Position numbers and translations under genes: made by a program
The notes under the pieces: generated by a model
Databases searched by the model: none
The model's input: the letters and a program-made list of their open reading frames with translations, nothing else
Told to the model about the DNA's origin: nothing
Shown here: positions 37,613 through 50,145 of the stretch, in pieces
How positions within the stretch are numbered: position 1 is the first letter of the stretch
Layout of the letters: every line of letters starts with the position of its first letter
Origin: Cenococcum geophilum 1.58
Lineage: Eukaryota > Ascomycota > Dothideomycetes > Gloniales > Gloniaceae
Direction: 5' to 3'
Assembly: GCA_001692895.1 (NCBI GenBank)
Contig: KV748207.1
Location: 434,001 to 498,000, forward strand
Length of the DNA stretch: 64,000 bases

Positions 37613-37908
37613 AAGCTCGAAACCACGCATTAGCTTAACTGCTAACGCGTTAGATCGCAGAGCTATCGCCCTATTTTAGTTAAAGGAGAAAGCTACGTTA
37701 CCCTTGAAGCTCGAGACTACGTATTAGCTTGCTAACGCGTAAGATCGCCTAGAGAATTATATCTTTACTTAGAGAGAGCTACGTTACCCCTTAAAGCTCG
37801 AGACCACGCATTAACTTAACTGTTAACGTGTTAGATTGCCTAGAGGACCTTAAAGCTTAAGACTACGTATTAACTTAACTGCTAACGCGTAAGATCGCCT
37901 AGAGGACC
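37613..37908. repeat. Leader tandem repeat in element D, four units
   Basis: AAGCTCGARACCACGCATTA-type units start at 37613, 37707, 37794 and 37853. Each continues with CTGCTAACGCGTWAGATYGC. They lie between the 5' LTR and gag, in the transcript leader. Confidence 0.75.
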
Positions 37909-39879
37909 GTATCTTTGCTAAGAATCGTCTTCAGTCTTTAGTCTTTAAAAACTGTAGATTTATTAAGGGGACACGCATACACCCTTATACCCTTATCTTT
38001 ACACCCTTACCTTAAAACCTTAACCTTAACTTCTAAACAACGACTACCCTTATACCTACCCTCACACCTACCCTTATATATAGAGACATAATAATATGGA
38101 AATTGACTGGAAGAAGAGAATTGCTAAATACGGCCATAGAATCGACCTGGAGACGGCTATGGATGATGATCTAGCGGAGTATATGGAGACCAAGATGCAC
38201 CTATACACACGATTTAACCTTATAGACTATTTACTGTGGATAGTGTTTTAGGAAGATTTTAAGGACTTTATACTAGAGCTCTTTAAACGAGTACGATCCG
38301 AAACTAGAGCGGGAATCCGTAACTACCTAGTTAAGAGAGGAGTATACATTGTTAAGCAAGATAAGAGGTACACCCTTGGTAAGGTGCTGACGGACGTCAC
38401 CTATAAAGAAGAGTTTTACGAATGGACGGATAAGGAGCTTATTGCGGCCCTTGCAGAGGTAAAGCTAATAATTACGATAACTCTGCAAGATAGGCTAAAT
38501 TACACTTATAACGGTCTATCGGGTCAGCCTATAGCTATAGTTGCTACCCTACTTGGTCCTCCTCCTGTCTAGTATCTTTACCCTAGTACTGCTAGAGGTA
38601 GACTAAACTATACTTTTAATGGTTTAGCTATTGGCCCAGAATTAGTTTAGCCTACGGCTATAACTATAGCTATAGCTATAACACCGCCCGGAACGCAGAT
38701 ACCTACCCCTACGATACCTTAACCACCTATTGTATCTATACCCTAGTAAGCTGCACCAACCGCCTCTACCCTTCCTTTAGTAACTGCTCCAACCCTACTA
38801 CTAGCTGCTCCGCTAATTCCACTAGCTATTTTAACTGCTGTACTACTAGTTGTCCCGATTGCTGCATCGCTAGCTGTCCTGATTACTGTATTGCTAGCTG
38901 TCCTAATTGCTGTATTGCCAGCCGTCCCGATTGCTGTATCGCCAGCCGCTCCGATTGCTACCCCTGCTGCCCCCGCTGCCCCTACTACCCCTCCCGGTTT
39001 ATCGGCTTAGCCTTTAGCTATAGTTGTAATACCGCCTAGGTCTGCTGCACTAACTGCTACTACCCTACCCGGTTCTCCTCCTACTAAGTATCCTTACCCT
39101 GTTGTCCCAATCGCTGCACCGCTAGTTACCCTAATCGCTGCACCGCCAGCTACCCCAATCGCTGCCCCCGCTGCCCCCGCTGCCCCTACTACCCCTCCCG
39201 GTTCTTAATCCTCCAATTATAACTAATCGCTATAGTCGAGAGAGCAGTAGCTATATATATATACACTACCTAAACCGGCCGTGCCTAGTGTAGAGTAAGG
39301 ATCTAGGCAAGGACCTAAATACAGTAAGGAGGTGGCTATAATTGTAAAGATCTATATAGATGATTAGAAGGCTTGCTAGGGAGTTCCTACCTATAGAACT
39401 GCCGTCTTAAACCCTGGAGAAGACTTGTCTTAGCTAATTAATAAGCTATAGTCTTTAATTGTTGTATAGGAGAAGGAACACCCTATTTAAGGAGTGTATA
39501 CTACCTTTACGGATTGCCACTACTATAGTTAAGATTAAGGCCGGAACTATAACCGGAATAATTGAAGCCGTGACCGAAACGGCTAAAACCTTAGCTATAA
39601 GGGATTTAAACAGTACGTAAGTACTATAGGTGTCAATATAGAGGGGGTTCCAGTTAAAGCCTATAACTTTATTGGCGTAGGTTAAATAAGTAAACTATAA
39701 GGTATTGCCTGGGTGTACGGTAGGGAGTAGGCAATACCCTTATATAGAAGAGAGAGAGATAAACTGGGGGAGGAAGAAGGCTATAAGCCTAAGGAGCTTA
39801 TAAGGGGTAGGCCAAGGCCTAGCTAAAGGCTACCCTTAGCAGCCCTAAGAGCTCCTAAGATATAGCTAACCACTAGTGT

Positions 39880-39975
39880 CTAATACCCGCAGTGTCTAAT
39901 ATCTGCAAAATCCGTAAGATTCGCAATATCCGCAAGATTCGCAATATCCGTAATATTCGCAATGTCCGTAATTCT
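39880..39975. repeat. Short tandem repeat in element D (16-18 bp)
   Basis: Repeats of ATCCGCAAGATTCGCA type, about five copies, at the junction where the pol genes are missing. A second cluster of GGCAGAATTTGG-type units follows at 40198-40268. Confidence 0.65.
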
Positions 39976-40381
39976 CTACACTGATTTAAAGTCCTTATAT
40001 AACTGTCTTGTCCGACTAGGAACTACGTAAGAGAAACGCTTGATAATTGATATTGATAGAGACACTAACCCTGCGGACGCTATAATAAAGGGTAAGCCTT
40101 ATACGGCACTATTACGGCTTATTAACACGAACTAAGTCGATATATAGGCTGTAGGTTAGGTTAAGCGAACGGACCCGACTTTAGCTTAGCAGGGCCGGCA
40201 GAATTTGGCAGAATTGGCAATATGGCAGAATTTAGTAGAATTTGGTAATATGGCAGAATTTGGTAGAAAATCGCTATTGCGTATTATGGACGGAGGAGCT
40301 AGCTATTGCGTATACGCTACGAGTAGTCTAGAAGACTTAACTTTGGAGTGTAGATTAGCCTTCTTTTTAGAGTTGCTCTAG

Positions 40382-40551
40382 TGTCAAAACGTTAATCACG
40401 TGACGTAGTTATAAGACTACGAAGCGAGACTAACTGTCTGACCTTAGAGCAACCCCTTTCTTCCAAAAATAAATTAACTACTAACTTTAACACCGCATAC
40501 GTACCACTATAAGTGATATTTGTGCATGTTAATAAAGCGAGTATACCGACA
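40382..40551 (+). repeat. 3' LTR of deleted Copia relative D
   Basis: 170 bp, TGTCAAAACG...CGACA, followed by TTTAG, the mutated partner of the CTTAG before the 5' LTR. Confidence 0.9.
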
Positions 40552-40556
40552 TTTAG

Positions 40557-43500
40557 TAAAGGATAATAAAAGCAAGCTAGCTGCGTCTAGGAAGTTAAAT
40601 AGTTATAAAACTAACCCGAATAGAAGTAGGAAACGCCCTTAAGTAAAATCTGTAGTGGGTACCCTTATAGAAAATAGTAATAATAAGCTAGTTATACGCA
40701 AAAGGCGATTAGTAAAGGGAAAATATAACCTATCTACCTATAAGCCTATATTAGTAAGTAACAGCAGTACTAAAGAAATTGCCGTAGATAATAGTAAATT
40801 ACTGTAATTTATTATTAAACCTAAAGGTATATACTAGCCTAATAATATAATAGACAACCCTACTACTATATTACTAACCGTTAATATTCCTTAAGATATT
40901 ACCGTAAAGGATAGTAAATTACTATAATATGCTAATAGATACGATAATTAGTTCCTATATTATACTAACTCTAAAAACATAGAGAGTGGAGACTAAAATA
41001 AGAATTTAGTTAATAATAACGACTAAAATAAGGATTCGGTTAATAATAATAACTAAGACGTAAATATAGAGAAAGAACTTAACTAGTAAACTTTCTTAGC
41101 CTAGCTCTATAAGACTAGAAAGAATAACCTAAATAGCGCACTAGCGTACGTAACGGAGGTAGATCTTCTACTTACTTTAGAGTATTTCCTATTTATCTTA
41201 TTAAAAGTACTTTCTAAAACCGCCCTAATTAAACTCCCTAATTAGGGCCTTATATTAGGCTTTAAATTTAGCCTATACTAAGTGGTATATATAGCTTAGG
41301 TATTTAAGTAAGAGGGGACGATTAAAGGAGGCGGTATTTATGTAGATAAACTTAATATAGGTAAGACTATATAAATAATTATTTAATAGCTAATGAACTA
41401 CTTTTATTATTAGAATGTAATAGACGTTTAAAAGGCCTAAGCTATTAGAGATGTAACTTACTACCTACCTAAGATATATCTATTGGATATAAAATGCCTA
41501 TAGGTAGTAAAGCAGCCGATTATATACTACTACAAAGATAACTCTAAGAAGCTATACCCTATAGACCTATAGCGAGGCTACTTAGTTGTTTTTACGCTGA
41601 CCCTAGGCCTACTAGGATTCCTAAAGAACGTAAGTATAATATTATAAGACGGCGCGATTATAAAGCGCCCTAACCCGCCCTAGATTACAATTCTCGCCCC
41701 TAACTATAATAAAGTTAAGATATTTAGTAAACTAAAAAGGACAAATAGCTGTAAATCTATAAGGCTCTTAAGTAGACTAATAAGGAATAATAGGAGAACG
41801 ATAATAATATATATCTAGTTAGCAAGGCTCTCCTATTACACCTATAGGGTAAAGCTAGGTTTAAGAATAATTATAGCTTTACCCCTAATATAACGGAACT
41901 ATTAGTGCTAAGATACTTAACCTAATTCCTTCTAATTACTATACGAAATTATATTACCACATAACTAATACGCGGGTTTATTACTATATAAACTAGTATA
42001 TAAAAACACCTAAATAGCTAATTCCTTAAAACGTATTAGAAATTAAAGAGTGTAATATAGGTTAGGCATATCCTTTAGGATAAATACCACCTAAATATAA
42101 CCGGTAGAGTCTTAATATTGTTTATTAAGGATATAGTTAAGGAGTACTATATTATATATAATCGCAGCCTTACTATATATGGTATATTTAGTACGCCTAA
42201 TAACGGAAACCTAATATAACTAATATAGTTTATTATGGCAGGATTAAAGAGGCTAGAGTAGGAAGAAGCTAATAAGTTAAAGGAAACGGAGTTTAAAGTA
42301 CTGCTTAAGCTTAAAGAAGAAAACATCTAGCTAAAGAAGAAGAAATTTAACTATCTTTATAAGGATGCGAAGACTAACCTAGTTAAAGCAATAGTAGATA
42401 GGAAATTTGGTGAACTAGCTATATTTTTCCGCATAGTTATTCTAACGTTTTAGATATATAGAGGGAAGTTAACACACTAGTTTAACCAGCAAAAGCTTGT
42501 CCTAAAGAATAGCTATTTTAAATTAGTTACGTTATAGGCCGACCCTAATAATACTAAGGTGGCTATAATTATAGCTATAGAAGACTAAGTGAGAATAAAG
42601 TAGAGGCGCTAATATAAGGAACTTCTAGCTATATAGGAGGAAGATAGCAGCGATCTAAATACTAAACCTAAGATATTAAAACTTACTTAAGCTAAGTTAT
42701 ATACTAATGTAAAAACGGTAGTAAGCGTAGCCTAGGTTATTTAATACTGGGACTAGTATACCCCTATTATAATTAAGTCTAATAAGTCTAATAAGTCTAA
42801 TAATAAATAACTAAAAACTTAAAGTTATACACTTAAGGACCTAATTATTGCTAAGTAGACTACTAACCTACTTAGTAAGGAGTTCACCAATATACTTAAC
42901 CGCTATTTTTAATAGAATGCAAAGTTCTTTTAAGCTAAAAAAAATTATAATTATATTTATATTAAAAAACAAACGGATAGTTTAGCGTATAAGATTATTA
43001 TTACCACTTACTTACCTCTTACACTAGCTTATTAGTTTAATAGGCTATATAAAAAATACGGTAAAAATAAAGTGCTTTACTATGCAGCTAGTATATCTAA
43101 TATTAAAAAGGCTAAGGCTAGGCAAACCTTTAACACTAATAACTCTAAGTAGATCCTACTTTATACCTTTACATTAATTAGGCTATCTATTAACCTATAG
43201 CGCGCAAATTATATTATTATAGTTAAGCTAAGCTATAAGCTTAGGTAAAGTAATTATTCGCTTAGATAGATCAACAAGGATAGACTAAACCCGTCTACTA
43301 TAGTACTATTATAGCTAATTGGAAGTTAAGTATTAAGCAAAGGATATTAAAGTTAACTAAATTTATAATATTACTGTATAAGTTAGTATATAAAGAGAAG
43401 GCTAATTTAAGCTTAAAAGCAGGCTAAGGTAAAAAGGAAGACACTAAGACTATTTAATACTAGTAATAATTATAAGAGTATAATAAAACTATAGATAGTT

Positions 43501-43600
43501 CTAAATACTATATATAGCCACTATATAACGAAACCTGTTATAATTATATAGTGGCGTATATATAGGCTAAGGGACATATCTTTTAGTAACTTATAGGTAG
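40557..43600 (+). pseudogene. SNF2-like helicase remnant, segment 3 (catalytic core)
   Basis: SNF2 ATPases move along DNA and remodel chromatin or help repair. At 41312-41371 the plus strand shows GTIKGGGIYVDKLNIGKTIQ, corresponding to the family's GG.l.DeMGLGKTiQ motif I with RIP-type E-to-K and G-to-N changes, preceded by LILGFKFSLYQVVYIAQVF, like the Q-motif region. Near the other end, about 43130-43330, are ILLYTFTLIRLSINL and then NYSLR and INKDRLNP, in the positions of motifs V and VI. The intervening part is Lys/Glu-rich (KETEFKVLLKLKEEN). With segments 1 and 2 the gene is about 4.1 kb, interrupted by two LTR elements whose target duplications match. Frames contain many RIP-type stops. 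Subfamily not determined; Rad5/Rad16-like is possible. Confidence 0.55.
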
Positions 43601-43639
43601 TAGCGTAGCGTATATAATAATAATTCATTGCTTAACGTC

Positions 43640-43879
43640 CAATTCGGATCCCTATTGGGCCCACGCGGACTACTCCTTATTTACATATAGGGAGAAAACT
43701 CTATTTAAGAAAAATAAGAAAACCCCATAATCTATCTCCCCGCCTTTTAGGACTCGCCTACTTAGCGCCTACAAGTCGCCTATGGTGCTCTATTACCTTA
43801 CTATTTAACCTTCTTAGGAATTACTGCTGCCGTAATAAGCCTACGGACGCGCTAGTATTATAAACTTTTACTCTACTAC
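43640..43879 (-). mobile_element. Probable 3' end of the LINE, left of the Copia B insertion
   Basis: The Copia copy B insertion duplicated ACTAC (43875-43879 and 50141-50145), so this flank was continuous with 50146 onward, which is LINE. Its left limit is not marked by a poly(A) tail or target duplication that I can see, and the point where the SNF2 remnant stops is uncertain. Confidence 0.35.
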
Positions 43880-44065
43880 TATTGGAAACACAGGGTGACT
43901 CACCAATAACGACTACTCGGGTAGGGTTACAGTGATATTAGTTGATTCTTATTGATAGGAATAAGGAAAGGGGTGAGGAACTTAAGGTTCCTTATTACGC
44001 TAGGGCCACGTCAACACGTAACGGCAATATGCTTCATGTGACGGCAACTTGCCTTATTCCCGACA
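43880..44065 (-). repeat. 3' LTR of Copia copy B
   Basis: 186 bp. On the plus strand it begins TATTGGAAACACAGGGTGAC and ends CCCGACA. The first bases correspond to TGTTAG in the partner LTR. Confidence 0.85.
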
Positions 44066-44265
44066 CTAGCAACTCTTCTTTTTATGGTTGCTATATATAT
44101 ATATATAAACAGATAGTATATAATAATACTAGATAATATATAATAAAACCAGACAATATATAACAAAACTAGACGATATACGATAATGCGGTAGTTAGTA
44201 GAATTTAGTAGATAACGCGAAGACGGGTAGGCCGCTAAGACGCTAGTAGTAAGCGAGCTAATAGT

Positions 44266-44292
44266 AATTTTCTATGCCGGGTATGGAAAATC
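44266..44292 (-). other. Conserved hairpin before the 3' LTR of Copia copy B
   Basis: Read on the minus strand: GATTTTCCATAC, loop CCG, GCATAGAAAATT. It is the same 12/3/12 layout as in copies A and C, 200 bp from the 3' LTR, with three weakened pairs (G-T wobble or A-C). Confidence 0.7.
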
Positions 44293-47200
44293 CTAATTAG
44301 TTGGTAAAAGTCTATACCACTACCTAAATTAATTAGGTATAGCGCTCTTAGTAAGGATCTAACTAATTAAATAACTTTAACTAGTGGTTAAAGTTCTATA
44401 AGATTTTAACTTCTTTAAATTTCCCTTTTAACCTAACCTTTAACTTATATATATAGAGTATTTATATTAATAAACGTCTCTAGTGCCTTGTTTGGGTTTG
44501 CCTTTATTATTATATTTACTAGGTTATCTTAGCTATTAATTTATTAGATCTTAAAGAGTTTTTAACGCTTATAGGACTGCTAAAGTACTATAATATTAAT
44601 TATAAGACGCTTCTCCTTTATAGTACTAAGCTTAACTAAACACTTATAGAGGGAATATAAGTTAGTGTATATAATTGTAGGGATAGTAGGAAGTTTAAGC
44701 CGGTCTATAATTATCTTAAGGGTAGTTCTAATTATAATTGCTATATTAACTCCGCTAACTATTTTATATATCTCTAATGCTAGAACGCTTTAAGTAATGC
44801 GCTTACTCTTAGTTGAGCTCTAATAAATAAGGTTGCCATAGATCGTAAAGTTATTCTCTTTAGTAGATTTATTTGCGATAATAATCTTATATCCTAGCTG
44901 GGAGCTAAAATCTTTATTATTTATAAACAATCTATTAATAAATATGAAGAGCTTAGTGGTAGGAAGGTTAATAAGCACATAGAGTAGTCCCCTATTGAGA
45001 TGGTTTATTTACTAGGAAAGATGCTTATTTAAGGTAAGAACATTATCCTTAGTTAGTTCCTAGTGTTAAGCAGCAATAAAGAGATTAAAGGAAGCCTTAG
45101 GTTGATAGATAGAAGCTATATAAGCTCTATAAGCGCATTACTCTATATATTCTTGCTTTAGAGAATTAACGTTAATAACGTTAATCTTCTTACTTTAACC
45201 CTTCTGGCGTAGAGTAATAGAGCCCTTATTTAGGGAGAGGATACATCTATTAAAGAGTAATAGTATTACTAAGTTAAGTCTTTCCTTTGGCTTTATTATA
45301 AGGTTTATCTTTATTAGCTTATCTTCTTTAAGAGCTAAGAATTGGTTGTCTCCTAAGATAATTATATTATCTGTTTATATGCTAATAATTCTAAATAGAG
45401 TTCCTATAGTTATAATAAGGAAGCAGGGATTAAATGTAGAAGTAGTTATTAAAAGCTTCTCCTTATGGTGCTTACTATAGGTAGCCTACTAATAAGTTCC
45501 TACCTCTGCGATTCTATATAATGGCTTAAGTACAACCATAATTATATCCTTAGGATATTAGTGGCGAATTTGCTCTAGAAGGTATACTAGTATTAAGCGC
45601 TAAAGGCGCGTCTTTAATTAGGTATAGGCCTAAGTAATATCTTATAGGTAAACCGCCATTTTATTCTTTATTAAGGAGGGAGCTAGCGTAATAATAACTT
45701 GTTAACTAGCTTATTAAATTATAGGGGATTATATAAGGATTACTTCCTTACTATTATTATTATAACCTTAAATAACTAGCCTTAACTTCTTAAATGGGGT
45801 ATTAGTAGTTTTGCCTTTAATCTTATTAACTATTCTTAACTTAAATATACGGACTCTATCGAACTTAGTAGGGTTATATTTCTTAAATTTAAAGACTCCT
45901 CTTATAATAAGACTGTTAATCTCCTACTTATTAGATACTTAAAAAGGAGCTCCTAGAGTTATAATATAGCCTTCCTTTTAGAGCTATTTTGCGAGTTTAA
46001 AGTTAGCCTTCTCTTTAGCTATTATAAAGGCTATTAATAGTTTATCTCTATTCTTAATAGTAGTAATAAATTACTCTTCAAAATTAATAAGATGTTGGCA
46101 ATTTTATAATCCCTTTAGGTGACCTTTACCGCGTTATAGTTATAGTATATCTACTACAATTATATTAAAATCGCCTTCGCCTTTTAGAGTATGTTAATTG
46201 TAGTTCTTCTTTAAGGTATCCTCTAGGGTATCCTATAAAGGCTTAGAGCTATTATCCCTATAGTAGGGCTTAATAATAGTTAAGTGGAATTGAGTGGGTC
46301 TATAGGGCATCTAAAGAGTATAAGTTTAACTATTAATTATAATGAGTTTATATAGGCCTAACTATCCTCCCTTTTTACGCTATACGCGTACCTCCAATTA
46401 GAGTGGCAGATTAAGCGTAGTTAAGGTGTTTAGGCCATTTCTTATTCCTAGTGCGTTATTGACCTAGCGTATAGCGTAGAGATATTATACCTCCTTTGTT
46501 GCCTTGCGAATAGCCTTAGCTTATTATATAATAAAGGGAGATAGTAGAGAATTATTAGTTATTTAAGGGTAGGCGCTAAAGACTAGTAATATAGGTACGA
46601 GCCTATTTAGGCTAGCGGTATTGTTAATAGCCTTAATAGCTATCTATAGGATAAGCTTTTTACTAGTACCCTCTAGTTTTAAAGAAATAATCTTATATAT
46701 GCGGCGTAATAGCGTATAATATTATTTTACTTTTTTAATACTATTATATGCCTTAACGGGGACTTCCTTGACCTTAATTATTATTGCCTTTACCTATTAT
46801 TAAAACTCTATAGATAAGAAGTTCTTTCCTATATTATAAACGATTTAATTAGGGGGTCCTAGGTAGATATTAATTTAGTATAATTAAAGAGTATTCTATG
46901 CGTTCCTAGCTAATATATCTTTTAAAAAGCGTATAGCTTAGAAAGAGGTTAAGAAGTTAATAACTTGGAGTACTAGCTTACCGCTAAGATATATAATATT
47001 TATAATAATGCAGAAGTTAAAGTTATAGTTATCTTTAAGAGTAAACTTAAATCGGCTAGGGGACTTCTGGTTTATTTAGTAGTGGTAATAGTACTTTATA
47101 AGATGTTTAATTACCTTAACCTTAACTTTATAACCTATTTACTAAAGAACCCTAAGTAATTAGTAAATAGATAGGTGGCTAAAACGATGGTGTAGTTAAT

Positions 47201-49954
47201 GTAACTCTAACTTAGTTAGGTGGCTTTAAGTAATACTCCTTTCTAGCTGTTAAAGGAGTAACTAAGGGTAATCTTATTTGCGTATAATGGGCACCTAATT
47301 ATCTCCCTAGATAAGTATATTCTTAAGGTTGTTAAGCTTAATACCTAATTTATTTATATCTTGGATGTAGAATAGGAATGGGGTATTTATAGGGATAATA
47401 TAGAAAGTAATATATCCTAACGGGGTTTAAACCTTAATTATACTAAAAGAGATTATAGTACCCTTACTAAAGCGAATTATATATTAGCCTACTGTTAATT
47501 AGTTAATTTAAATAGAGCTATTAAGCTGCTAAAGAGCTCGAACTTAAGGCTCTCTTACTATAAATACTTCTGTAGCTCTAGTATTTGGTATAATGCTATA
47601 GAAGACGTTTACTAAGTATCTATTGTTAAAGAAGAACGCGGAACTTTCCTTTAGCTTATTAAAGATATCTAACTTTATAATAGAATGGAGCGTAGATTGG
47701 TTATTAAGGATAGCGACGGTTTGTGTGTTATTTACCTTACTATACTTAGTAAAGTATTAGTTAGGAAAGTAGTCCTTAATTTCTATATCTATAAGGAGCT
47801 ATTTAGCCTTATTAACCTTACCTTTAAAATCTTCTTCGCCTTTATATTAAACTAGGAAGTTTTAGAAGTAAGCTATAGTGACCTTTTGGTTTCTGACGTT
47901 TTATACGCTTTAGTGAAACCTATTATATGCCTCCTTTTATTTATTAAGAGGGTGTCTAGTTAACTAGTAATTTGGCTTCTTATAAACGTAGCACTTCTTC
48001 TAATAATTGCTCCGAAGTAAACCTCTATAAGGACCTCCATGATTGCCTTATAGTTAACGTTAATTATACCCTTTACTGTATTCCCTACTACGTCTACTAT
48101 ATATTTAATTAGTCCAGTTATAATTATATTAGTTAGCCGGGTTAATTAAGGTAGGTTAGAGTTGGGCGTTAAATTACTATACTTTTTAAGAGTGTAGAGC
48201 GGTACTAATAGAGGATCTTAATTAAGTATATACTCCTTTATAAGTACTTATAGGGTTAAAGAGAGTAAGATTATATTCTTTAATACCTCGGCATACGCTA
48301 ATAACTTAATTATATAGGCTAAGGTCCTCTTAATATAATTTAGATAAACCACGCTAAATTATCTAAAGTTAATTAAAGAGCTTTTAAAGATAATTAAGCT
48401 AAGAGATACCTGGGTTCGTAGCAATAATTCTTAAGAAGGTAGTCTCTCTCTACTCTAATATATATTGCTGCTTATTCTCTTCTATTTTAAAGTGGCATCT
48501 TATTTTATATATTATTCAGTTAAAATTATATCCTTTTCCTACTAAATAATTATAATAGAAGGTACTAGCGCGGCCTTTAAGCATAACGGAATAGGTATTA
48601 TAATATTGGTTAGGTTCTAGTTTAACCTTTTAGCAACAGTTATAGAAGATACGCAGCTTTAAATTAAGGATATTATATAGTTCTCTGCTAAACTTCTTCT
48701 CCTAGTCTATATAGAGCTTTATAAGCTCTATAAGCATTTTTAAGATACTTCTAAGTAGTATTAGACTACGTTAAAATTATATTAGAGATTAAGGTAGGGA
48801 TTGCTTTATAGGCTGTAGTGGAGATATAGGGCTTAGTAGAACATGGCGTAGTACCTAATCTTCTTATAGTAGAGTTTAAAGGTTATTAAATCGCGAAGCA
48901 AGGGGATCTTGCGCTTACTCTTAAGGGGTAGTAGTTAATGTTATTGGTTGAATTAGTGGATTCTAGGGAGCTGGAGATAGAGGTGGAAGCGATGGATATA
49001 GAACGTAAGAACTTATACCTAAAGTAATAGAATTAGAGCGCGTCTCTATTAGCGTATTATTTGGATTCTATTATAAGTTAAGCTTCCTCTTAGTGCGTAG
49101 TTAGTGCTTAACCTTTTATGGAGTCTATTTGTGCTCTTCTTTTACGTTAATAACTTACTCCTAGATATTGTCTTTAATGGCACCCCTATCTATAGGGATA
49201 AATACTCTATTCTCCTAAAGGAAGTTATAGAAGTTTTATATAACGTCCTTCTTTATAAGAGCCTATATTTCCTTTATTTATTTAATAAAGTCCTCCTTTA
49301 TATAACACTATAGCTTAGTATTATTATATTTGCTGTCTATATAGTATACTATATAGTATACTAAGAATCTGTTTAGGTCCTGTTCCTTAGCGTTTATAAG
49401 GTTAATGTCTATATCCTATATCTTTGGATTAATGCTTTTCTTATACTTCTTTGGGTAGGTTAACGCCATAGTAGGTATAAAATTGACGGGGTGTCGTATA
49501 TTGAAGGTAGGTAGGGTTTTTAGCTTTGTAGAATCTCGTAGGTTTGCTATTAAAAGGTAGGTAATTAAGATATTGTTAACGCGTTTCGGACGTTAACTTT
49601 GGGACTGTAGGTTTAGTAATACTTCTGACCTAAAGTACTTAACTAAATCTTTATATGCGTAGTTGTTTAACGCGTTTTAGACGTTAATTTTGGGACTATA
49701 GGTTTAGTGACACTTCTAACCTAAAGTACTTGACCAAATCTTTATAAACGTAGTTGTTCTATATAATAGATGTAACTTAGTATCTCCTAGTACTTAGTGA
49801 CACTTCTATTACTAGTTTTCCGCAAGTCTAAGGTAGTATAGTATCGCCGGGATCTATTCTATATGAGCGCATATGGCACCCCTATATAAGATTGTCTCTT
49901 CTATTTAAAAACCTAGCTGCTCTATGGTTGACTATATATTTAACCACTAATTAG

Positions 49955-50140
49955 TGTTAGAAATATAGGGTGACTTACTAATAATGACTACTTAAGTAAG
50001 GTTATAGTGATATTGGTTAATTCTTATTAATAGGAATAAGGAAAGGGGTAAGGAACTTAAGGTTCCTCACCACGCTAGGGCCATGTCGACACGTGACGGC
50101 AATATGCTTCATGCGATGGCAACTTGCCTCATTTCTGACA
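49955..50140 (-). repeat. 5' LTR of Copia copy B
   Basis: 186 bp. On the plus strand it begins TGTTAGAAATATAGGGTGAC and ends TTTCTGACA, followed by ACTAC. Confidence 0.85.
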
Positions 50141-50145
50141 ACTAC

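Larger units (their letters stand above)
37398..40556 (+). mobile_element. Internally deleted Copia relative (non-autonomous LTR element, fossil), copy D
   Basis: The element spans 37403-40551 with 170-bp LTRs (37403-37572 and 40382-40551, beginning TGTCGGAACG and ending TGACA/CGACA) and target duplication CTTAG / TTTAG. Total length is 3.15 kb. The interior has a repeated leader (37613-37908), a gag-like region from about 38096 with a long Pro/Ala-rich repetitive part (38640-39200), and then only the tail end of a Copia-type RNase H region (about 39970-40180). Protease, integrase and reverse transcriptase are missing, so it would have depended on a relative. The LTRs differ at about 10 of 170 positions, all transitions by eye, so it is younger-looking or less mutated than copies A and B. 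The element is broken by several changes. Confidence 0.85.
43875..50145 (-). mobile_element. Full-length Ty1/Copia LTR retrotransposon (fossil), copy B
   Basis: The element spans 43880-50140 on the minus strand, flanked by ACTAC at both ends, 6.26 kb. LTRs are 43880-44065 (3' LTR) and 49955-50140 (5' LTR), each 186 bp. Read on the minus strand: gag region (about 49470-47600), protease/integrase interval, reverse transcriptase (about 45680-45080), Copia-type RNase H (about 44960-44440). It belongs to the same family as copy A but is distinct in LTR sequence. The LTRs are roughly 85 percent identical by eye with transition differences, so it is old or strongly RIP-mutated. Broken by many changes. 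It is inserted in the LINE. Confidence 0.85.
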
